Positions 8,470-17,433 of a stretch of 64,000 bases of DNA are shown here, piece after piece (position 1 is the first letter of the stretch; every line of letters begins with the position of its first letter). The translations under genes and the position numbers were made by a program. The notes below the pieces were generated by a model. It saw only the letters and a list, made by a program, of their open reading frames with translations. It was not told the origin of the DNA and did not search any database. This DNA comes from Amycolatopsis pretoriensis (lineage in GTDB: Bacteria > Actinomycetota > Actinomycetes > Mycobacteriales > Pseudonocardiaceae): NCBI RefSeq assembly GCF_900107925.1, contig NZ_FNUJ01000008.1:1-64000 (forward strand). The letters run 5' to 3'.

Positions 8470-9884
8470 CCGAGCAAACCCTCACGGCCCCCGCGGACGC
8501 GGGCGACGCCGGCTACAACAAGGCCCTCAAGCCCCGGCACGTCAACATGATCGCCATCGGCGGCGCGATCGGCACCGGGCTCTTCCTCGGCGCCGGCGGG
8601 CGGCTCGCCCAGGCCGGGCCCGCGCTCGCCATCGTCTACGCCGTCTGCGGCCTCTTCGCCTTCTTCGTCGTCCGCGCGCTCGGCGAGCTCATCCTCTACC
8701 GGCCCTCCAGCGGCGCCTTCGTCTCCTACGCCCGCGAGTTCATGGGCGAAAAAGGCGCGTACGTCGCCGGCTGGATGCACTTCCTCAACTGGTCGACCAC
8801 CGGCATCGCCGACATCACGGCGATCGCGCTCTACGCGCATTTCTGGTCGTTCTTCTCGCCGGTCCCGCAGTGGGTGCTCGCGCTGATCGCCCTCGCCGTG
8901 GTCCTGACGCTCAACCTCGTCTCGGTGAAGCTGTTCGGCGAGATGGAGTTCTGGTTCGCCATCGTCAAGGTCGCCGCGCTCGTGCTGTTCATGGTGATCG
9001 GGATCTTCCTGCTGGTGACGCAGACGCCGATCGACGGCGGCGTCCCCGGCCCGCAGCTGATCACCGAGCACGGCGGGATCTTCCCCACGGGGCTGCTGCC
9101 GATGGTGCTGATCGTGCAGGGCGTCGTGTTCGCCTACGCCTCGGTCGAGCTGGTCGGCGTCGCCGCGGGCGAGACCGAAAACCCGGAGAAGATCATGCCG
9201 AAGGCGATCAACTCCATCATGTGGCGGATCCTCGTCTTCTACGTCGGCTCGGTCGTGCTGCTGGCGATGCTGCTGCCGTGGAGCTCCTACACCAAGGACC
9301 AGAGCCCGTTCGTCACCGTCCTCTCGCACCTGGGCGTGCCCGCGGCCGACAGCGTGATGAACCTGGTCGTGCTCACCGCGGCGCTGTCCAGCCTGAACTC
9401 CGGGCTCTACTCGACCGGCCGGATCCTGCGGTCGATGGCCAAGGCGGGCTCGGCGCCGAAGTTCACCGGCGTGATGAACCGCAACCAGGTGCCCTACGGC
9501 GGGATCCTGCTCACCGCGTCGGTCTGCGTGCTGGGCGTCGGGCTCAACTACCTGGTGCCGAAGGAAGCCTTCGACATCGTCCTCAACTTCGCCGCGATCG
9601 GCATCCTGGCGACCTGGGCGATCATCGTCGTCTGTCACCTGCTGTTCGTCCGGAAGGCCAAGCGCGACGGCCTCGAGCGGCCGGCGTTCCGGCTGCCGTT
9701 CTCGCCGTACACGGAGATCGCGACGCTCGTGTTCCTCGCCGCCGTCGTCGTGCTGATGGGCTTCGACGAGACCGGCCGGATCACGCTGCTCGCGCTGCCC
9801 GCGATCGCCGTCGCGCTGGTCGTGGGCTGGTTCACGGCCCGCAAGCGGATCGACATGCGCGCGTTCGACGAGGAGGGCATGTGA
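8466..9884 (+). CDS. ansP: L-asparagine permease, amino acid/polyamine transporter family
   Basis: A 472-residue, 12-helix transporter of the AAT family (LysP/AnsP/GabP type). The N-terminal motif MIAIGGAIGTGLFLGAG (about residues 28-44) is the substrate-binding start of helix 1, and the conserved ELVGVAAGETENPEK loop (about 225-240) is present. GTG 8466 overlaps the regulator stop (GTGA) and the stop overlaps the asparaginase start. Asparagine specificity is inferred from the adjacent asparaginase and aspartase genes as well as from overall similarity to AnsP. Confidence 0.9.
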   Translation: MTEQTLTAPADAGDAGYNKALKPRHVNMIAIGGAIGTGLFLGAGGRLAQAGPALAIVYAVCGLFAFFVVRALGELILYRPSSGAFVSYAREFMGEKGAYVAGWMHFLNWSTTGIADITAIALYAHFWSFFSPVPQWVLALIALAVVLTLNLVSVKLFGEMEFWFAIVKVAALVLFMVIGIFLLVTQTPIDGGVPGPQLITEHGGIFPTGLLPMVLIVQGVVFAYASVELVGVAAGETENPEKIMPKAINSIMWRILVFYVGSVVLLAMLLPWSSYTKDQSPFVTVLSHLGVPAADSVMNLVVLTAALSSLNSGLYSTGRILRSMAKAGSAPKFTGVMNRNQVPYGGILLTASVCVLGVGLNYLVPKEAFDIVLNFAAIGILATWAIIVVCHLLFVRKAKRDGLERPAFRLPFSPYTEIATLVFLAAVVVLMGFDETGRITLLALPAIAVALVVGWFTARKRIDMRAFDEEGM

Positions 9885-10798
9885 TCACCGAACCCCTGGT
9901 CGAGCTGGTCCGCGACGGCATGGTCGAGGGCGTGCACCACGGCTCCGCGATCGTGCTCGCCCCGGACGGCACGACGTTGTTCGCCGCGGGCGACCCGGAC
10001 GCCGCGATGTACCCGCGCTCGACGGCGAAGCCGCTGCAGGCCACGGCGATGGCGCGGCTCGGGCTGCGCCTGTCCCCCGCCGGGTTCGCCATCGCGGCGG
10101 CCAGTCACTCCGGCGAGCCGATGCACCTCGACGCCGCGCTCGACGTGCTCGACGGCCGCTCCCCCGACGCGCTCGGCAACCCCGCGGACTACCCGTACGA
10201 CCCGGTCGAACGGGACCGCTGGCTCGCCGAGGGCCGGGCGCCGAGCCGGCTGGCGCAGAACTGCGCCGGCAAGCACGCGGCGATGCTCGCGACCTGCGAC
10301 CTGAACGGCTGGCCCACCGACGGCTACCTCGCCCCGGCGCACCCGCTGCAGCGCGCGATCGCCGCCACCGTCGAGGACCTCACCGGGCACGGCATCGAGC
10401 GCGTGGCGGTCGACGGCTGCGGCGCGCCCCTGTTCGCGACGACGCTGCGCGGGCTCGCGACCGCCGTCTCGAAGATCGCCACGGCCGCGCCCGGCACGCC
10501 GGAACACCTGGTCGCCGACGGGATCCGCCGGCACCCGGAGCTGGTCGGCGGCAGCCGCCGGGACGTCACCGCCGTCATGCGCGCGGTGCCCGGGCTGATC
10601 GCGAAGGACGGCTTCGAGGCCGTCCAGGTCGCCGCGCTGCCGGACGGTACGGCGATCGCATTCAAGATCTCCGACGGCGGTGACCGGGCGCGGTACCCGG
10701 TGCTCGCCGCGGCGCTGAAGGTGTGCGGCATCGACGTGCCGCCCGGACCGGACAACCTGCGCGTCACCGGAAAGCTTCTTGTGGAGAGCCAGCGATGA
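9881..10798 (+). CDS. ansA: L-asparaginase, Rhizobium etli type II family
   Basis: A 305-residue amidohydrolase that converts asparagine to aspartate and ammonia in the cytoplasm (no signal peptide). It is not of the E. coli AnsA/AnsB fold. It carries the marks of the R. etli asparaginase family: YPRSTAKPLQATAM (about 43-56), a CAGKHAAMLATC block (about 128-139) with the conserved Cys, Lys and His, and VDGCGAPLFA (about 180). GTG 9881 follows a near-perfect AGGAGGG and overlaps the permease stop; the 3' end overlaps aspA by 4 bases. Confidence 0.93.
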   Translation: MITEPLVELVRDGMVEGVHHGSAIVLAPDGTTLFAAGDPDAAMYPRSTAKPLQATAMARLGLRLSPAGFAIAAASHSGEPMHLDAALDVLDGRSPDALGNPADYPYDPVERDRWLAEGRAPSRLAQNCAGKHAAMLATCDLNGWPTDGYLAPAHPLQRAIAATVEDLTGHGIERVAVDGCGAPLFATTLRGLATAVSKIATAAPGTPEHLVADGIRRHPELVGGSRRDVTAVMRAVPGLIAKDGFEAVQVAALPDGTAIAFKISDGGDRARYPVLAAALKVCGIDVPPGPDNLRVTGKLLVESQR

Positions 10799-12186
10799 GT
10801 ACCCGCCGCGAACACGACCTGCTCGGCGACAAGGACGTCCCCGCCGACGCCTACTGGGGCGTGCACACCGCCCGCGCCCGCGAGAACTTCCCCATCACCG
10901 GCACGACCATCGCCGCCTACCCGCACCTGATCGAGGCGCTGGCCGCGGTGAAGGAAGCCGCGGCCCGCGCCAACGCCGAGCTGGGTCTGCTGGAACCCGG
11001 GATCGCGGACGCCATAGTGAAGGCCTGCCGGGAAATCCGCGAAGGCGCGCTGCACGGCGAGTTCGTCGTCGACGTCATCCAGGGCGGCGCCGGGACGTCG
11101 ACGAACATGAACGCCAACGAGGTGATCGCGAACCGCGCCCTCGAACTGCTCGGGCACGCCAAGGGCGACTACCACGTCGTGCACCCGAACGAGCACGTCA
11201 ACCTCGGACAGTCGACGAACGACGCCTACCCGACCGCGGTCAACGTCGCGACGATCCTCGCCGTGCGCGAGCTGTCCGAAGCCATGGTCGTGCTGGAGAA
11301 GGCGTTCGCCGCCAAGGCCGTCGAGTTCCACGACGTCCTGAAGATGGGCCGCACGCAGCTGCAGGACGCGGTCCCGATGACGCTCGGCCAGGAGTTCGGC
11401 ACCTACGCGGTGATGCTCGGCGAGGACCGGCTGCGGCTGAACGAGGCCGTCGCGCTGCTGCACGAGATCAACCTCGGCGCGACCGCGATCGGCACCGGCC
11501 TCAACGCCGCGCCGGGCTACGCCGAAGCCGCGTGCCGGCACCTGCGCGAGATCACCGGGCTGCCCGTCGTCACCGCGGCCGACCTGGTCGAGGCGACCCA
11601 GGACTGCGGCGCGTTCGTGCACCTTTCGGGCGTGCTCAAGCGGATCGCCGTCAAGCTCTCGAAGAGCTGCAACGACCTGCGGCTGCTGTCCTCGGGTCCG
11701 CGCGCCGGGCTGAACGAGATCAACCTGCCGCCGGTGCAGGCCGGGTCGTCGATCATGCCCGGCAAGATCAACCCGGTGGTCCCGGAAGTGGTGAACCAGG
11801 TCGCGTTCGAGGTGATCGGCAACGACGTCACCGTGACGATGGCCGCCGAAGCCGGGCAGCTGCAGCTCAACGCGTTCGAGCCGATCATCCTGCACGCGCT
11901 CTCGGAGAGCATCACGCACCTCGGCGCGGCCTGCCGGACGCTGGCGACGAAGTGCGTCGCCGGGATCACCGCGAACGTCGACGTGCTGCGCGCCTACGTC
12001 GAAAACTCGATCGGGCTGGTCACCGCGCTCAACCCGAGCATCGGCTACGCGGCCGCGACGGAGATCGCCAAGGAGGCCCTCGCCACCGGGCGCGGCGTCG
12101 CCGAGCTCGTCGTCGAAAAGGGCCTGATCCCCGCCGAGGAGCTGGCCAGGCTGCTGCGTCCGGAAACGCTCGCCCGCGCGAACTGA
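10795..12186 (+). CDS. aspA: Aspartate ammonia-lyase
   Basis: A 463-residue enzyme that deaminates aspartate to fumarate and ammonia, feeding the TCA cycle. It belongs to the fumarase/aspartase superfamily; the signature GSSIMPGKINP lies at about residues 316-326 on the flexible active-site loop with the catalytic Ser. GTSTNMNANEV (about 102) and LGQSTNDAYPT (about 139) are the other two conserved regions. The ATG at 10795 overlaps the asparaginase TGA, so the whole regulator-permease-asparaginase-aspartase set is translationally coupled. Length is standard for the family. Confidence 0.95.
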   Translation: MSTRREHDLLGDKDVPADAYWGVHTARARENFPITGTTIAAYPHLIEALAAVKEAAARANAELGLLEPGIADAIVKACREIREGALHGEFVVDVIQGGAGTSTNMNANEVIANRALELLGHAKGDYHVVHPNEHVNLGQSTNDAYPTAVNVATILAVRELSEAMVVLEKAFAAKAVEFHDVLKMGRTQLQDAVPMTLGQEFGTYAVMLGEDRLRLNEAVALLHEINLGATAIGTGLNAAPGYAEAACRHLREITGLPVVTAADLVEATQDCGAFVHLSGVLKRIAVKLSKSCNDLRLLSSGPRAGLNEINLPPVQAGSSIMPGKINPVVPEVVNQVAFEVIGNDVTVTMAAEAGQLQLNAFEPIILHALSESITHLGAACRTLATKCVAGITANVDVLRAYVENSIGLVTALNPSIGYAAATEIAKEALATGRGVAELVVEKGLIPAEELARLLRPETLARAN

Positions 12187-12236
12187 GGTACGGTCGGATC
12201 CGGAAGGTTCTACTCCACTTCGGAAGGCGGGCGCCC

Positions 12237-13862
12237 GTGCTGGACCGACTTGTCGACAAGCTGCTCGGACTCCCCCGCGCCGAAGGACCGCAGCCGGTCG
12301 TGACGCGCGACCTCACCGTGCCGATGCCCGACGGCGTCACGCTGCTGGCCGACCGGTACGCGCCGGCCGGGACGACGTCGGCGCCGGTGGTGCTGATCCG
12401 CACGCCGTACGGGCGCAAGGGCATCCTGTCCAAGCTCTTCGGCGACACGTTCGCCCGGCACGGCCTGCAGACGGTCATCCAGAGCACGCGCGGCTCGTTC
12501 GGCTCGGGCGGGGAGTTCCGGCCGTTCCACCTCGAGCGCGAGGACGGCGTCGCGACCGCCGAGTGGCTGCGCGCGCAGCCGTGGTGCGACGGCGGCGTCG
12601 CGATGGCCGGCGCCAGCTACCTCGGCCACACGCAGTGGGCGGTCGGCCCGTACCTCGACCCGCCGCTGGCCGCGATGTGCCTCGGCGTGACGGCGTCCGA
12701 GTTCATCTCGACGTTCTACCCGGGCGGCGTGCTCGCGGCGGACAACATGGTGTCGTGGTCGGCGATGATCGGCCGGCAGGAAGAGCGCTTCGCCGCGCTG
12801 CCGAACCCGCTGCAGAAGCGCAAGACGCGCAAGGCGATGTCGTTCCTGCCGCTGAGCCGCGCCGACGTCGCCGCGATCGGGAAGCCGGTGCAGTTCCTCC
12901 AGGACATCACCGAGCACTTCGTCCCCGAAGACGACTACTGGGCGATGTCCGACCACAGCGCCGAAGTCGCGAAGCTCGACGTTCCGGTGTCGATGGTGAC
13001 CGGCTGGTACGACCTGTTCATCGGCTCCCAGCTGCGTGACTTCCGAACCCTCGCCGAGGCGGGCAAGGCGCCGCGGATCACGATCGGGCCGTGGGCGCAC
13101 GGCGAGCCGGCGAGCATGGGCCCGATGATCCGCGACCAGCTCGGGTTCCTGCGCGCGCACCTGCTCGGCGACCGGACGCACCTGCAGCGCTCGCCGGTCC
13201 GGCTCTTCCTGCAGGGCGCGGGCACCTGGCTGGACTTCGAGTCGTGGCCGCCGCCCTCGACGGCGACGGCGTCGCACCTGCGGCCGATCGGCGGGCTCGG
13301 CGAGACCGTGGCCGGCGAGGCGCGGCCGACGACGTTCACCTACGACCCGGCGGACCCGACGCCGGCGGTCGGCGGGCCGCTGCTGACCGGCGAGTGGAAG
13401 CAGCGCGACAACCAGGAGGTCGAAGCCCGGCCGGACGTGCTGGTGTTCACCGGCGAACCGCTGCCGGCGGAGCTGGACGTCATCGGCGAGGTGACGGCGA
13501 CGGTGCACGTGCGCACCGAACTCCCTCACGCGGACGTCTACGTGCGGCTCTGCGACGTCGACGCGGACGGCGTGTCCCGCAACGTCACCGACGGGATCGT
13601 CCGGCTCCGCCCCGGCTTCCCCGAGGCGGACGCGGACGGCGTGGTGACGGCGGAGGTGACCCTCGACCCGACGGCGTACCGCTTCCGCCGCGGCCACCGG
13701 CTGCGCGTCCAGGTGGCGGGCGGGGCGTTCCCGCGGTTCGCGCGCAACCACGGGACCGACGAGCCGATCACGTCGGCGGTGCGCGGAGAGCCGAACCGCT
13801 TCGAGGTCTTCCACGACACGGCGCGGCCGTCGAAGCTCACGCTGCCGGTGTTCAGCGGCTGA
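12237..13862 (+). CDS. CocE/NonD family alpha/beta hydrolase
   Basis: A 541-residue hydrolase of the CocE / X-Pro dipeptidyl-peptidase S15 family, which cleaves esters or acyl-prolyl peptides. The alpha/beta-hydrolase domain has a nucleophile elbow GASYLG (Ser at about 126), the acid in GWYDLF (Asp about 258) and the base in WAHGEP (His about 287). The C-terminal third is the jelly-roll domain (about 370-541). GTG 12237 follows GGAAGG. It lies 50 bases behind aspA; a TACGGT upstream could be its own -10 box. The 3' end overlaps the convergent phosphoesterase gene by 11 bases. The natural substrate cannot be told. Confidence 0.88.
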   Translation: MLDRLVDKLLGLPRAEGPQPVVTRDLTVPMPDGVTLLADRYAPAGTTSAPVVLIRTPYGRKGILSKLFGDTFARHGLQTVIQSTRGSFGSGGEFRPFHLEREDGVATAEWLRAQPWCDGGVAMAGASYLGHTQWAVGPYLDPPLAAMCLGVTASEFISTFYPGGVLAADNMVSWSAMIGRQEERFAALPNPLQKRKTRKAMSFLPLSRADVAAIGKPVQFLQDITEHFVPEDDYWAMSDHSAEVAKLDVPVSMVTGWYDLFIGSQLRDFRTLAEAGKAPRITIGPWAHGEPASMGPMIRDQLGFLRAHLLGDRTHLQRSPVRLFLQGAGTWLDFESWPPPSTATASHLRPIGGLGETVAGEARPTTFTYDPADPTPAVGGPLLTGEWKQRDNQEVEARPDVLVFTGEPLPAELDVIGEVTATVHVRTELPHADVYVRLCDVDADGVSRNVTDGIVRLRPGFPEADADGVVTAEVTLDPTAYRFRRGHRLRVQVAGGAFPRFARNHGTDEPITSAVRGEPNRFEVFHDTARPSKLTLPVFSG

Positions 13863-14610
13863 CCACGCGGTGGTGGCTGGTCACCCGGCCGTCGTCGTGC
13901 AGGACGTGCAGCAGCAGCGAAGGCGGCCGCTCGTAGTCCAGCGGGCCGCCTTCGTCCCAGCCTCGGTCCGCGCCCGGCTCGATCGGCAGCAGGGACTGCG
14001 AGACGACGCCGGGCGCGATGCGCAGCGGCACGCCGGCGAACGTCGTCGACGCGCCCGTGTGCACGTGCCCGGCCAGCAGCGCCTTCACGCGCGGGTGCCG
14101 GCCCAGCACCGCCGCCAGCCGGTCTTCGCCGGACTGGCGGATCGCGTCGACCAGCGCCACCCCCACCTCGACCGGCGGGTGGTGGAACGCGACGAACGCC
14201 GGGCCGTCGCCGCCGGAAAGCGTATCGTCGAGCCATTCCAAGCTGGAGTCGGCGAGGAAACCCGCGCCGCGGCCGGGGATCGTCGAGTCGCACATGGCGA
14301 ACAGGACGCCGTCGACCTCCTCGGCGTGGTCGATCGGCTCGTCCGAAGCGGGCAGGCCCAGCAAACCCATGCGGAACTCCGCACGGACGTCGTGGTTGCC
14401 CGGGCAGACGAGCACCGGCGCCGGGTGCTTCAGCAGTTCGGCGGCGCGCGCGTACTCGGCCGCCGCGCCGTGGTCGGCGATGTCGCCGGTCACCACGACC
14501 GCGTCGATCGGCTTCGCGAGCCCGCCGAGGTAAGCCATGACGGCGGCGACCCGGTCTTCGGCCCGCGGGTCGCCGTCGAGGTGCAGGTCGCTCAGGTGCG
14601 CGATGATCAT
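13852..14610 (-). CDS. Calcineurin-like metallophosphoesterase (CpdA-like)
   Basis: A 252-residue cytoplasmic phosphodiesterase with all motifs of the binuclear metal site: HLSDLHL (residues 4-10), GDIADHG (42-48), PGNHD (about 69-73), FHHPP (about 140) and GHVHTG (about 174-179). This is the class III cyclic nucleotide phosphodiesterase (CpdA/Rv0805-like) pattern. Whether it acts on cAMP, 2',3'-cNMP or another phosphodiester is not shown. Its start overlaps the stop of the GntR gene by 4 bases, so the two are co-transcribed. Confidence 0.9.
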   Translation of the reverse strand: MIIAHLSDLHLDGDPRAEDRVAAVMAYLGGLAKPIDAVVVTGDIADHGAAAEYARAAELLKHPAPVLVCPGNHDVRAEFRMGLLGLPASDEPIDHAEEVDGVLFAMCDSTIPGRGAGFLADSSLEWLDDTLSGGDGPAFVAFHHPPVEVGVALVDAIRQSGEDRLAAVLGRHPRVKALLAGHVHTGASTTFAGVPLRIAPGVVSQSLLPIEPGADRGWDEGGPLDYERPPSLLLHVLHDDGRVTSHHRVVSR

Positions 14611-15239
14611 CTTTCGTCCTTCCCCAGGTACGCCAGCGCTTTCACCCAGTTGCGGACGAGCACCGCGGACGCGGTCGGCAGGTCGCCGTCACGCAGCGCC
14701 GCGGCGATCCGGCGGTGCTCGCCGATGCTCTCCCCGGCGCGGCCGGCTCCGCCGAAGTAGCACGATTCGTACCGCTTGAGCAGCGGCTTGGTCTGCCCGA
14801 TCAGCCGCAGCAGGTGCGGGTTGGGGCAGCGCGACAGCAGCAGGGCGTGCCACCGTTCGTCCACATCGGACAGATCGGCGCCGGACTCCAGCGCGGCGGC
14901 CATTTCGTCGGCGACGGCGTCGAGCGCGTCCGGCAGCCCGGCCAGCTCCAGCGGCGACGTCCAGCGCAGGGCCAGCGCTTCGAGCTCGGCGACCAGGGGG
15001 TAGAGGCGGCGGGCCTCGTCCGGGTCGAACGGCGGCACCAGGAACCCCCGGCCCGGCGCGGACACGAGCAAGCCGCGGTCGGCGAGCCCGATCAGCGCCT
15101 CCCGCAGCGGCGTCCGGCTGACGCCCAGCTCGCGGGCCAGGTGCACCTCGTTGACGCGGGCGCCGGCGGCGAGCCGCCCGTCCAGCACCCGGGTGGTGAT
15201 CTCCTCGATGAGGTCGCTGCGCAACGGGGTCCGAGCCAT
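14607..15239 (-). CDS. GntR family regulator with FCD domain
   Basis: A 210-residue regulator. The winged helix (about residues 3-67) contains GVSRTPLREALIGLADRGL, typical of the FadR/VanR subfamily, and a helical FCD domain follows (about 75-200). It is transcribed divergently from a class V aminotransferase, and the 46-base gap between them contains a paired operator-like motif (15251-15280). The likely job is control of the aminotransferase and of its own operon with the phosphoesterase. The effector is unknown. Confidence 0.9.
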   Translation of the reverse strand: MARTPLRSDLIEEITTRVLDGRLAAGARVNEVHLARELGVSRTPLREALIGLADRGLLVSAPGRGFLVPPFDPDEARRLYPLVAELEALALRWTSPLELAGLPDALDAVADEMAAALESGADLSDVDERWHALLLSRCPNPHLLRLIGQTKPLLKRYESCYFGGAGRAGESIGEHRRIAAALRDGDLPTASAVLVRNWVKALAYLGKDER

Positions 15240-15250
15240 GGCGGGCAGTA

Positions 15251-15280
15251 TTGCATACAGAAGAGAGCTACTGTATTCAG
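15251..15280. promoter_or_regulatory. Operator and divergent promoter, GntR / aminotransferase
   Basis: TTGCATACAG (15251-15260) and CTGTATTCAG (15271-15280) are related 10-base half-palindromes; ATACAG and CTGTAT form an inverted repeat with 12 bases between. TTGCAT (15251-15256), 17 bases, then TATTCA (15274-15279) reads as a plus-strand promoter, placing the start of transcription at about the ATG at 15286. The operator therefore covers the promoter, as expected for repression by the adjacent GntR protein. Confidence 0.55.
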
Positions 15281-15285
15281 TTCAC

Positions 15286-16446
15286 ATGACCTTCGACGTC
15301 GACCGCGCCCGCCGTGACACGCCCGGCTGCGCCGAAGTGGTCCACTTCAACAACGCCGGTTCGGCGCTCCCGCCGGCCGTCGTGACCGACACCGTCGTCG
15401 AGTACCTGCGCCACGAAGCGCTCACCGGCGGCTACGAAGCGGCCGCGGAGGCGGCCGACCGGCTCGACGCGGTGTACGCGTCGGCGGCGCGGCTCGTCGG
15501 CGGCGAACCCGACGACATCGCGCTCACCGACAACGCGACCCGCTCGTGGCAGGCCGTCTTCTACGCGCTGCCCTTCACGGCCGGCGACCGGATCCTCACC
15601 TCGCGCGCGGAGTACGCCAGCAACGCCATCGCGTACCTGCAGGTCGCCAAGCGCACCGGTGCGGTCGTCGAGGTGGTCGGCGACGACGAGACGGGCCAGC
15701 TGGACGTCGACGACCTGAAGCGGCGCGTCGACGGCGACGTCAAGCTGATCGCCGTCAGCCACGTGCCCACCCAGGGCGGGCTGGTCAACCCGGCCGAGGA
15801 GATCGGCGCGGTCGCCGAGGCCGCCGGCATCCCGTTCCTGCTCGACGCGTGCCAGTCCGCCGGCCAGGTCGACCTCGACGTCTCCCGCCTGAAGTGCGAC
15901 GCGCTGTCGACGACCGGCCGCAAGTACCTGCGCGGGCCGCGCGGCACCGGGTTCCTGTACGTGCACCCGCGGCTGCGGGAACGGCTGGAGCCCACGATGC
16001 TCGACCTGCATTCGGCGAGCTGGGAGTCGCCGACGGAGTACGTCGTCGACCCGACCGCCAAGCGCTTCGAGGTGTGGGAGCGCGACTTCGCGGCGGTGTT
16101 CGGCCTCGGCGCGGCGATCGACTACGCGCTCGAGTGGGGCCTGCCCGCCATCGAAGAGCGCGTCGCCGCCCTGGCGGCCACACTGCGCGGCCGCCTCACC
16201 GACGCCGGGGCGCGCGTGCACGACGTCGGCGCCCGGCAGTGCGGCATCGTCACGTTCAGCGTCGAGGGCACGCCGGCCACGGAGATCAAGACGCGGCTCG
16301 CCGAGGCGGGCATCAACACGTCGGTGTCCTCGCGGACGTCGGCCCAGTACGACTTCACCGCGCGCGACCTGCCGGACATGGTCCGGGCTTCGGTGCACTA
16401 CTACAACACCGAAGACGAAATCGACCTGCTGGTGAGCAAGCTCTAG
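15286..16446 (+). CDS. Class V aminotransferase-fold PLP enzyme
   Basis: A 386-residue PLP-dependent enzyme of the NifS/isopenicillin-epimerase branch. VHFNNAGSALPP (about residues 16-27) starts the fold, LLDACQSAGQVDLD (about 185-198) contains the Asp that contacts the PLP ring and a Gln, and STTGRKYLRGPRGTGFLY (about 207-224) carries the Schiff-base Lys. No reactive Cys loop typical of cysteine desulfurase is evident, so I leave the reaction open (aminotransferase, lyase or epimerase). ATG 15286 has no leader with a ribosome site and is likely read leaderless. Its stop overlaps the convergent SDR gene by 4 bases. Confidence 0.85.
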   Translation: MTFDVDRARRDTPGCAEVVHFNNAGSALPPAVVTDTVVEYLRHEALTGGYEAAAEAADRLDAVYASAARLVGGEPDDIALTDNATRSWQAVFYALPFTAGDRILTSRAEYASNAIAYLQVAKRTGAVVEVVGDDETGQLDVDDLKRRVDGDVKLIAVSHVPTQGGLVNPAEEIGAVAEAAGIPFLLDACQSAGQVDLDVSRLKCDALSTTGRKYLRGPRGTGFLYVHPRLRERLEPTMLDLHSASWESPTEYVVDPTAKRFEVWERDFAAVFGLGAAIDYALEWGLPAIEERVAALAATLRGRLTDAGARVHDVGARQCGIVTFSVEGTPATEIKTRLAEAGINTSVSSRTSAQYDFTARDLPDMVRASVHYYNTEDEIDLLVSKL

Positions 16447-17393
16447 AAGGCGTTGACGCCGGTCAGCTCCGCCGACACCGTCCACAGGCGCTCGGCGAGC
16501 ACCGGGTCGATCGCGTAGTCCTTGACGCCTTCACGGCCGCCGTCTTCGGGCGCGGGCTCGGCGATGTCGCAGTCTTCGAGGTACACGCCGCCGAGGCCGT
16601 CGAGCTGCGGGGACGTCGCCGCCCAGATCTGCGTCGCGGCGCCCTCCTCGGGCGTCTTCGCACCGGCCCCGGTGGCCTTCCCGCTCTCGTCGACCATGCC
16701 CGAGTCGATCAGCTCCTGGCGGTCCAGATGGCGCACCAGGTCGGTCAGGATCCGGCCCGGGTGCAGCGCGAACGCGCGGACACCGCGGTCCTGCGCCAGC
16801 TTGTCGAGCTGGACGGCGAAGAGAACGTTCGCGGTCTTCGCCTGGCCGTAGGCGAGCCACTTGTCATAGCCCTGCTCGAAGTTCAGGTCGTCGAAGCGGA
16901 CCGGGCCGAAGTGGTGGCCGCGCGAGGACACCGACACGACGCGCGCGCCCGGGTTGAACGCCGGCCAGAGCCGGTTCACCAGCGCGAAGTGGCCGAGGTG
17001 GTTCGTCGCGAACTGCGCTTCCCAGCCCGGCCCGACGCGTGTCTCCGGCGAGGCCATGATCCCGGCGCTGCCGATGAAGAGGTCGATCCCCCGGCCCGAA
17101 GCGAGGAAGCGCTCGGAGAAGGCCCGGACGCTGTCGAGGTCGCCGAGGTCCAGCTCGTCGATCTCGACGTTCTCCCAGCCCCGCAACGCTTCTTCCGCCG
17201 TGGCGCGACGGCGGGCCGGGACGACGACGTGCGCGCCCGCGGCGGTCAGCGCCCGGGTGGTCTCCAGGCCGATGCCCGAGTAGCCGCCGGTGACGATCGC
17301 GAGCTTGCCGGTCAGGTCGATGCCGGCCAGTACCTCGGACGCCGTGCTGGTGGCGCCGAAGCCCGAGCCGATCTTGTGCTGTGCGGTGGTCAT
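16443..17393 (-). CDS. SDR family oxidoreductase, retinol-dehydrogenase-like
   Basis: A 316-residue Rossmann-fold dehydrogenase/reductase. Residues 34-44 (VTGGYSGIGLE) are the TGxxxGIG cofactor motif; GSAGIM (about 108) replaces the usual NNAG; the catalytic Ser lies in VVSVSSRGHH (about 150) and the Tyr/Lys in AYGQAKTANVLF (about 181-192). The basic PARRRAT after strand 2 favours NADP(H). A MerR-type promoter with a perfect palindrome sits directly upstream, so expression is probably induced by a MerR-class activator encoded elsewhere. The substrate is unknown. Confidence 0.9.
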   Translation of the reverse strand: MTTAQHKIGSGFGATSTASEVLAGIDLTGKLAIVTGGYSGIGLETTRALTAAGAHVVVPARRRATAEEALRGWENVEIDELDLGDLDSVRAFSERFLASGRGIDLFIGSAGIMASPETRVGPGWEAQFATNHLGHFALVNRLWPAFNPGARVVSVSSRGHHFGPVRFDDLNFEQGYDKWLAYGQAKTANVLFAVQLDKLAQDRGVRAFALHPGRILTDLVRHLDRQELIDSGMVDESGKATGAGAKTPEEGAATQIWAATSPQLDGLGGVYLEDCDIAEPAPEDGGREGVKDYAIDPVLAERLWTVSAELTGVNAF

Positions 17394-17400
17394 GTCTCCG

Positions 17401-17431
17401 ACAGTAAGAGCTGGAGTGGACTCCAGCGCAA
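17401..17431 (-). promoter_or_regulatory. MerR-type promoter of the SDR gene
   Basis: On the minus strand TTGCGC (17431-17426) and TACTGT (17406-17401) are separated by 19 bases, two more than optimal. The spacer contains the perfect palindrome GCTGGAGTCCACTCCAGC (17427-17410). An over-long spacer filled by a dyad is the hallmark of promoters activated by MerR-family proteins, which twist the DNA. Transcription would start almost at the ATG (17393). No MerR gene is in this window. Confidence 0.7.
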
Positions 17432-17433
17432 GT

